A stretch of 64,000 bases of DNA, from the NCBI RefSeq assembly GCF_003660455.1, contig NZ_QZVR01000002.1, forward strand, positions 124,001 to 188,000, given 5' to 3'. The position numbers and the translations under genes were made by a program. Below are positions 60,084-64,000 of the stretch, in pieces (the stretch's first letter is position 1; every line of letters starts with the position of its first letter). Source of the DNA: Nocardioides ferulae. Its GTDB lineage: Bacteria; Actinomycetota; Actinomycetes; Propionibacteriales; Nocardioidaceae. The notes beneath the pieces are model-generated. The model worked only from the letters and a program-made list of their open reading frames with translations. It did not search any database and was not told where the DNA came from.

Positions 60084-61217
60084 ATGAACCGTCCAGTCGA
60101 CGGCGAGAGCCGCAAGCCCCGCGTCGCCGTCGTCTTCGGCGGCCGCTCCAGCGAGCACGCCATCTCGTGCGTGACGGCCGGCAGCGTGCTGCAGGCCATC
60201 GACCCGGACCGCTACGACGTGGTGCCGGTCGGGATCGCCGCCGACGGCCGATGGGTGCTCGAGTCCGGGGACCCCGACCGGCTCCGCATCCAGGGGCCCG
60301 ACGCGCTGCCGCACGTCGACGCCGAGAGGGCGCCGGTGGCACTGTTCCGCGAGTCCGGCTCGACCGACCTGGTCGTCACCGAGCCGGCGCAGCCCCCGCG
60401 CACGCTCGGCGAGGTCGACGTCGTCTTCCCGCTCCTGCACGGCCCGTGGGGCGAGGACGGCACCATCCAGGGGATGCTCGAGATGGCCGGCGTGCGCTAC
60501 GTCGGCGCCGGCGTCCTGGCCTCCGCGGTGAGCATGGACAAGGCCTACATGAAGGTGGTCCTGGCGGCCGCGGGGCTGCCGGTGCTGCCCTCGGTGACCG
60601 TGACCGCCGCGCAGTGGTCGGCCGACCCGATCGGCTGTCGAGACCGTGCCGGTGCGCTCGGCTACCCACTGTTCGCCAAGCCCGCCCGGGGCGGCTCGAG
60701 CATCGGCATCTCCAAGGTGCACGACGCCTCCGAGCTCGACTCGGCGATGGCGGCCGCGCTCGAGCACGACCCGAAGGTGCTGCTGGAGCAGGCCGCGGTC
60801 GGCGCGCGCGAGATCGAGTGCGGGGTGCTGCAGCGCCTCGACGGCGCTCCGGAGACCAGCGTGCCGGCGGAGATCCGGATCACCGGCGACCACGAGTTCT
60901 ACGACTTCGCCGCCAAGTACCTCCCCGAGGAGCACACCGAGCTCGACGTCCCGGCCGAGGTGCCCGCGGCGGTCACCGCCGACCTGCAGGCACTCGCGGT
61001 CCGCGCCTTCGAGGCGGTCGGCTGCGAGGGGCTGGCCCGGGTGGACTTCTTCGTCTTCCCCGACGGCACTGCGGTCGTCAACGAGATCAACACGATGCCG
61101 GGCTTCACCCCGCTGTCGATGTTCCCGCGCATGTGGGCCGCCTCCGGCCTCGACTACCCGGCTCTCGTCGACCGGCTGATCCAGCTCGCCCTGCACCGCG
61201 ACACCGGGCTGAGGTGA
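60084..61217 (+). CDS. ddl: D-alanine--D-alanine ligase
   Basis: A 377-aa ATP-grasp enzyme making D-Ala-D-Ala for peptidoglycan. Signatures: RVAVVFGGRSSEHAISCVTAGSV, VVFPLLHGPWGEDGTIQGMLEMAGV, KPARGGSSIGISKV, LARVDFFVFPDGTAVVNEINTMPGFTPLSMFP. Tyr in KYL-type loop and the final NEINTMPG metal site are intact. I chose ATG 60084, as TAGGGT (60069-60074) fits a leaderless start there; GTG 60078 would be too close to it. Confidence 0.94.
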   Translation: MNRPVDGESRKPRVAVVFGGRSSEHAISCVTAGSVLQAIDPDRYDVVPVGIAADGRWVLESGDPDRLRIQGPDALPHVDAERAPVALFRESGSTDLVVTEPAQPPRTLGEVDVVFPLLHGPWGEDGTIQGMLEMAGVRYVGAGVLASAVSMDKAYMKVVLAAAGLPVLPSVTVTAAQWSADPIGCRDRAGALGYPLFAKPARGGSSIGISKVHDASELDSAMAAALEHDPKVLLEQAAVGAREIECGVLQRLDGAPETSVPAEIRITGDHEFYDFAAKYLPEEHTELDVPAEVPAAVTADLQALAVRAFEAVGCEGLARVDFFVFPDGTAVVNEINTMPGFTPLSMFPRMWAASGLDYPALVDRLIQLALHRDTGLR

Positions 61218-61224
61218 CCGGCCA

Positions 61225-61350
61225 GCGCAGCGCGAGGGACGAGCGCTGCGCGTGGGCCGGGCAGGTCGAGCGAGCGACGCGACCGAGGCACGAGGTCGCG
61301 TGAGCGTGTCGAGACCCGATCGGCAGAAGGTCTCGACTGGCTCGACCACC
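61225..61350. repeat. Cluster of conserved-loop hairpins and dispersed repeat after ddl
   Basis: GCGCAGCGC (61225-61233) pairs with GCGCTGCGC (61243-61251) around GAGGGACGA. ACGCGACC (61277-61284) pairs with GGTCGCGT (61294-61301) around GAGGCACGA. GAGCGTGTCGAGACCCG follows, and TCGACTGGCTCGACCACC ends at 61350, matching the desC-desD linker copy with one difference. The first hairpin, 8 bp after the ddl stop, may act as its terminator. Confidence 0.75.
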
Positions 61351-61394
61351 GGGGCCTGGCAGGCGCGACCACCGAGATCCGACCGGCTCGGCGC

Positions 61395-61928
61395 CTACAC
61401 GCAGTCGCCGGTCTTCTCCAGGTGGTCGCCGACCGGCCCGGCGAGCTGGGCGAGCACCGCGGCCACCCCCTCGGGCCGGTAGTCGCCGGGCACCAGCACC
61501 TGCATCCGGGGGGTGTGGTCGACCGCGGTCAGCACGATGTCGGCGTCCTGGTCGTCGAACTGGCTCTCGGGGAAGTACCAACCGACGCCGTTCGCCTCCT
61601 CGCACGCGGACCCGACGTCGAACCCCTCGGGCTCGCCGACACCGCACACGACGACGATCGCCGGGTCGCCGTAGGCGCGGGCGAGAGCGCCGTCGGGGCG
61701 CACCTCGCGCTCCTCGTGGTCGGCGAGCCGGTCGGGCAACGCGTCGAGGACCGACTCGCAGGCTGCCGCGTCGGCGGCCGAGACGTCGGGGGAGTCGACC
61801 TGCACGTCACCGCCGCTGCAGGCGACGAGCAGGAGCGAGACCAACGCCGACCCCGAGCGCCCGGACCACGTGGCGACGCCCCGCGTCCGGGAGGACACGG
61901 GGCGCCGAGAACGCCGGGGGGAGGCCAC
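61395..61928 (-). CDS. DUF3515-family lipoprotein
   Basis: A 177-aa exported protein with a long basic N-region and lipobox SLLLVACS. The DUF3515 core is visible: CESVLDALPDRLADHEEREV, GDPAIVVVCGVGEPEGFDVGSAC, NGVGWYFPESQ and VLTAVDHTPRMQVLVPGDYRPEG. This family is conserved next to lrp-like and thiL genes in actinobacteria; the function is unknown. Its GTG directly abuts the stop of the Lrp-type gene, so they are cotranscribed. Confidence 0.8.
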   Translation of the reverse strand: MASPRRSRRPVSSRTRGVATWSGRSGSALVSLLLVACSGGDVQVDSPDVSAADAAACESVLDALPDRLADHEEREVRPDGALARAYGDPAIVVVCGVGEPEGFDVGSACEEANGVGWYFPESQFDDQDADIVLTAVDHTPRMQVLVPGDYRPEGVAAVLAQLAGPVGDHLEKTGDCV

Positions 61929-62165
61929 TCAGATGTGCACGACCGGGCAGGTCAGCGTGCGGGTGATGCCGTCGAGGGTCTGCACCTTCGCCACCACGAG
62001 CTTGCCGAGCTCGTCGACGTTGCGGGCCTCGGCACGCACGATGACGTCGTAGGGGCCGGTGACGTCCTCTGCGAGGGTGACTCCCTTGATCTGCGCGATC
62101 GCCGTGGCCACCTCGGCGGCCTTGCCGACGTCGGTCTGGATCAGGATGTAGGCCTGGACGACCAT
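61929..62165 (-). CDS. Stand-alone Lrp/AsnC ligand-binding (RAM) domain protein
   Basis: A 78-aa protein consisting only of the effector-binding domain of Lrp/AsnC regulators: VVQAYILIQTDVGKAAEVATAI, GPYDVIVRAEARNVDELGKLVV and IDGITRTLTCPVV-type strands. It has no HTH, so it cannot bind DNA by itself; such small proteins form decameric or octameric rings and bind amino acids. It lies between thiL and the DUF3515 gene, a conserved actinobacterial order. Confidence 0.88.
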   Translation of the reverse strand: MVVQAYILIQTDVGKAAEVATAIAQIKGVTLAEDVTGPYDVIVRAEARNVDELGKLVVAKVQTLDGITRTLTCPVVHI

Positions 62166-62270
62166 CGGGTCTCCTCGCGAGAGTGGGGTGGATTCGGTCG
62201 CCTCAACCTACCGTGCCCGCTCGGGGTGTCCATAGCCGGCCGGTGGGGCCCGATCTGCTGGACTGGTGGC

Positions 62271-63281
62271 ATGCCTGCCTCCCCCCTCGGCTCATCCGAC
62301 TCCGGCCCCACCGCCACCGACGCCCCGACCCTCGCCGACGCCGGCGAGTTCGGCCTGATCGGCCGGCTGACCGGGCTGTTCGCCGACGAGCTGCCCGCCG
62401 ACGAGCGGGTGCTGGTGGGGCCGGGCGACGACGCCGCGGTGCTGCGGGTGAGGACCGGCCACGTGGTCGTGTCGACCGACCTGATGGTCGAGGGGCGGCA
62501 CTTCCGGCGGGAGTGGTCCTCGGCCGCCGACGTCGGCCATCGGGCGGCCGCCCAGAACCTCTCCGACATCAACGCGATGGGTGGTCGCGCGACGTGGCTG
62601 ACCGTCGGCCTGGCCGCGCCGGCGGACCTGCCCGTGTCGTGGGTGATGGACTTCGCGCGCGGGTTCGCCCAGGAGTGCGCGAAGGTGGGTGCCGGCGTGG
62701 TCGGCGGCGACGTCACCCGGGCCGACGAGATCGTGGTCGCGGTGACGGTGCTGGGTGCCTGCACCAGCCCGCCGGTCCTGCGTTCCGGCGCCGAGCCGGG
62801 CGACGTGGTGGCGCTGGCCGGCCGGCAGGGGTGGGCCGCCGGGGGCCTCACCGTGCTCGGCCGGGGGTTCCGCTCGCCGCGGGTGCTGGTGGAGGCCTAC
62901 CGGCGCCCGGAGCCGCCGTACGCCGCCGGGCCGGTCGCCGCGGAGTCGGGGGCCACCGCGATGATCGACGTGTCCGACGGGCTGCTGGCCGATGCCGCCC
63001 ACCTCGCGGAGGAGTCCGGGGTCTCGCTGGACCTGCACGCCGCCGCGCTCGAGGTCCCCGAGCCGCTGCACGCGGTCGGCGCCGCGCTGGGAGCGGACCC
63101 CCTGCAGTTCGTGCTCGGCGGCGGGGACGACCACGCCCTGCTCGCCACCTTCCCCGACGCGGCGTCGCTGCCGGAGGGCTGGCGGGTCGTCGGCGAGGTC
63201 GCCGAGGCCGGACCCGACGGGCCGCGGGTCACCGTCGACGGCGCTGCCTACGCGGGCGAGACCGGCTGGACGCACTTCTAG
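62271..63281 (+). CDS. thiL: Thiamine-monophosphate kinase
   Basis: A 336-aa PurM-like kinase making thiamine pyrophosphate. Signatures: GEFGLIGRLTGLF, VGPGDDAAVLRV, VVSTDLMVEGRHFRREW, AAQNLSDINAMGG, VGGDVTRADEIVV, AMIDVSDGLLADAAHLAEES and VLGGGDDHALLATF. The Asp residues binding Mg-ATP are intact. ATG 62271 is used; it has no clear ribosome site. Convergent with rpmB across a strong hairpin. Confidence 0.94.
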   Translation: MPASPLGSSDSGPTATDAPTLADAGEFGLIGRLTGLFADELPADERVLVGPGDDAAVLRVRTGHVVVSTDLMVEGRHFRREWSSAADVGHRAAAQNLSDINAMGGRATWLTVGLAAPADLPVSWVMDFARGFAQECAKVGAGVVGGDVTRADEIVVAVTVLGACTSPPVLRSGAEPGDVVALAGRQGWAAGGLTVLGRGFRSPRVLVEAYRRPEPPYAAGPVAAESGATAMIDVSDGLLADAAHLAEESGVSLDLHAAALEVPEPLHAVGAALGADPLQFVLGGGDDHALLATFPDAASLPEGWRVVGEVAEAGPDGPRVTVDGAAYAGETGWTHF

Positions 63282-63306
63282 TGACCACGGCCCCGGACAA
63301 GCCGAA

Positions 63307-63334
63307 CGGCCGCCGTCCCGGGGGACGGCGGCCG
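63307..63334. terminator. Bidirectional terminator between thiL and rpmB
   Basis: CGGCCGCCGTCCC (63307-63319) pairs perfectly with GGGACGGCGGCCG (63322-63334) with a tiny loop, in the gap between the convergent genes. There is no U-run. Confidence 0.75.
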
Positions 63335-63377
63335 CGGATGCCTGGGCCCGGCGGGGCCCGACGCGCTTAGCTGGAGG

Positions 63378-63563
63378 TCAGCGGGTGACCTTGCCGGCCT
63401 TGATGCAGCCGGTGCAGACGTTGAGCCGCTTCGGGGTGCCGTTGACGGTCGCCCGCACGCGCTGGATGTTGGGGTCGAAGCGACGCTTCGTGATCTTGCG
63501 CGACCAGGGCCGGTTGTTGCCGAAGCCCGGCTTCTTGGCGCAGATGTCGCAGACGGCAGCCAC
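63378..63563 (-). CDS. rpmB: 50S ribosomal protein L28
   Basis: A 61-aa ribosomal protein. It keeps the zinc-binding C+ form (CDICAKKPGFG and VCTGCIKAGKV, two CxxC pairs), usual for the housekeeping copy; zinc-free paralogues take over under zinc starvation. WSRKITKRRFDPNIQRV is the family core. GTG 63563 follows AGGAG by 7 nt. It is divergent from the DAK2 gene, with 175 bp between. Confidence 0.96.
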   Translation of the reverse strand: MAAVCDICAKKPGFGNNRPWSRKITKRRFDPNIQRVRATVNGTPKRLNVCTGCIKAGKVTR

Positions 63564-63738
63564 CGTTAACTCCTGAAAAGATCGAGGTTTCGTTCGAGCC
63601 CGGACGGGCGGGCAACCGCACCAGCGTATCCGATGGCTCGCTCAGCGAGCGAATCGAGAGGACGCACTAACCTGTGGACTCGACTCCGAGACGCTCGCGC
63701 CGATCGCGCGCGTCACCCCGACTCTACCTGGGCAGGCG

Positions 63739-64000
63739 ATGGAAGTAGTTCCCGGCAGCACCTTCGCGCTCCCGGTCGTGCTGCGCTTCGTCGACGTCGC
63801 GGTGGACGCGCTCGCGGAGGCGCGCGAGGAGATCGACGCGCTCAACGTGTATCCGGTGCCCGACGGCGACACCGGCACCAACATGTTCCTGACCATGTCC
63901 GCCGCCCGGGACGCGGTGCGGGAGGTCACCGGTCCGGCTGGTGACGGGGCCACGCTCCCGGTGGCGTTGGCCGCCTTCAGCCGCGGTGCGCTGATGGGCG
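63739..64000 (+). CDS. DAK2-domain protein (FakA/YloV type), cut by the window edge
   Basis: The first 87 residues are seen. They contain the DAK2 phosphate-binding signature [20 protein letters not shown], which places it in the FakA/YloV family; FakA phosphorylates fatty acids bound by FakB, and in actinobacteria this gene typically sits between rpmB and recG. ATG 63739 begins a frame with the usual GC bias. The remainder lies beyond 64000. Confidence 0.88.
   Translation, partial: MEVVPGSTFALPVVLRFVDVAVDALAEAREEIDALNVYPVPDGDTGTNMFLTMSAARDAVREVTGPAGDGATLPVALAAFSRGALMG

Overview
The window is about 64 kb of very GC-rich, gene-dense DNA from an actinobacterium. Gene content and signals point to Nocardioidaceae, most likely Nocardioides or a near relative: IdeR-type iron boxes, a bioQ-bioYMN biotin locus, cofC (F420), an HU protein with a long Lys/Ala tail, many GTG starts and many leaderless genes. 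This taxonomic call is inference; there is no rRNA in the window. I see no prophage, insertion sequence, CRISPR array or defence island.

Layout. 1-12.9 kb: serA; a MocR-type regulator broken by a frameshift, divergent from yczE; a cNMP/CBS/DUF294 protein with a DnaQ-like exonuclease; a large secreted Fn3-like repeat protein; a methyltransferase; then a branched-chain amino-acid block (leader peptide, small ORF, leuB, ilvE). 12.9-18.2 kb: two 5'-truncated genes fused head to head, then a siderophore ABC importer with two IdeR boxes. 18.3-24.1 kb: a Ser/Thr kinase, a GH92 glycosidase and cimA behind an isoleucine-type attenuator. 24.2-33.5 kb: lipoprotein, TetR/amidase pair, bioQ-bioYMN, a sigma/anti-sigma cassette, a pentapeptide protein and an M23 peptidase. 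33.5-38.8 kb: a desferrioxamine-type siderophore operon (desA, desB, fused desC-desD) behind a third IdeR box. 39-48 kb: kinase, lipoprotein, a second sigma cassette, VanY-type carboxypeptidase, TetR, FAH-family enzyme, gltX, CPBP protease and two tRNAs. 48-64 kb: LCP protein, Ada/AlkA plus Ogt repair pair, IclR regulator divergent from leuCD, hup, cofC, plsC-gpsA, metB/ddl, thiL, rpmB and the start of a DAK2/FakA gene at the right edge.

How the genes work together. LeuB, LeuCD, IlvE and CimA supply leucine and isoleucine (citramalate route), yet each locus has a different control element: an Ile-codon leader peptide with terminator at cimA, a Val/Leu/Ile leader peptide with a long hairpin at leuB, palindromes just upstream of leuB and ilvE, and a divergent IclR regulator at leuCD. 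The siderophore biosynthesis operon and the importer share IdeR boxes and form one iron-starvation regulon.

Features that stand out: the cimA and leuB leaders; a hairpin family with a nearly invariant 9-nt loop (GAGGNACGA) and unrelated but complementary stems, whose relative forms the linker of the desC-desD fusion; the fused remnants of a regulator and its probable divergent neighbour; the frameshifted MocR regulator; and a consistent pattern of leaderless genes with a -10-like hexamer 6-8 nt before the start codon.
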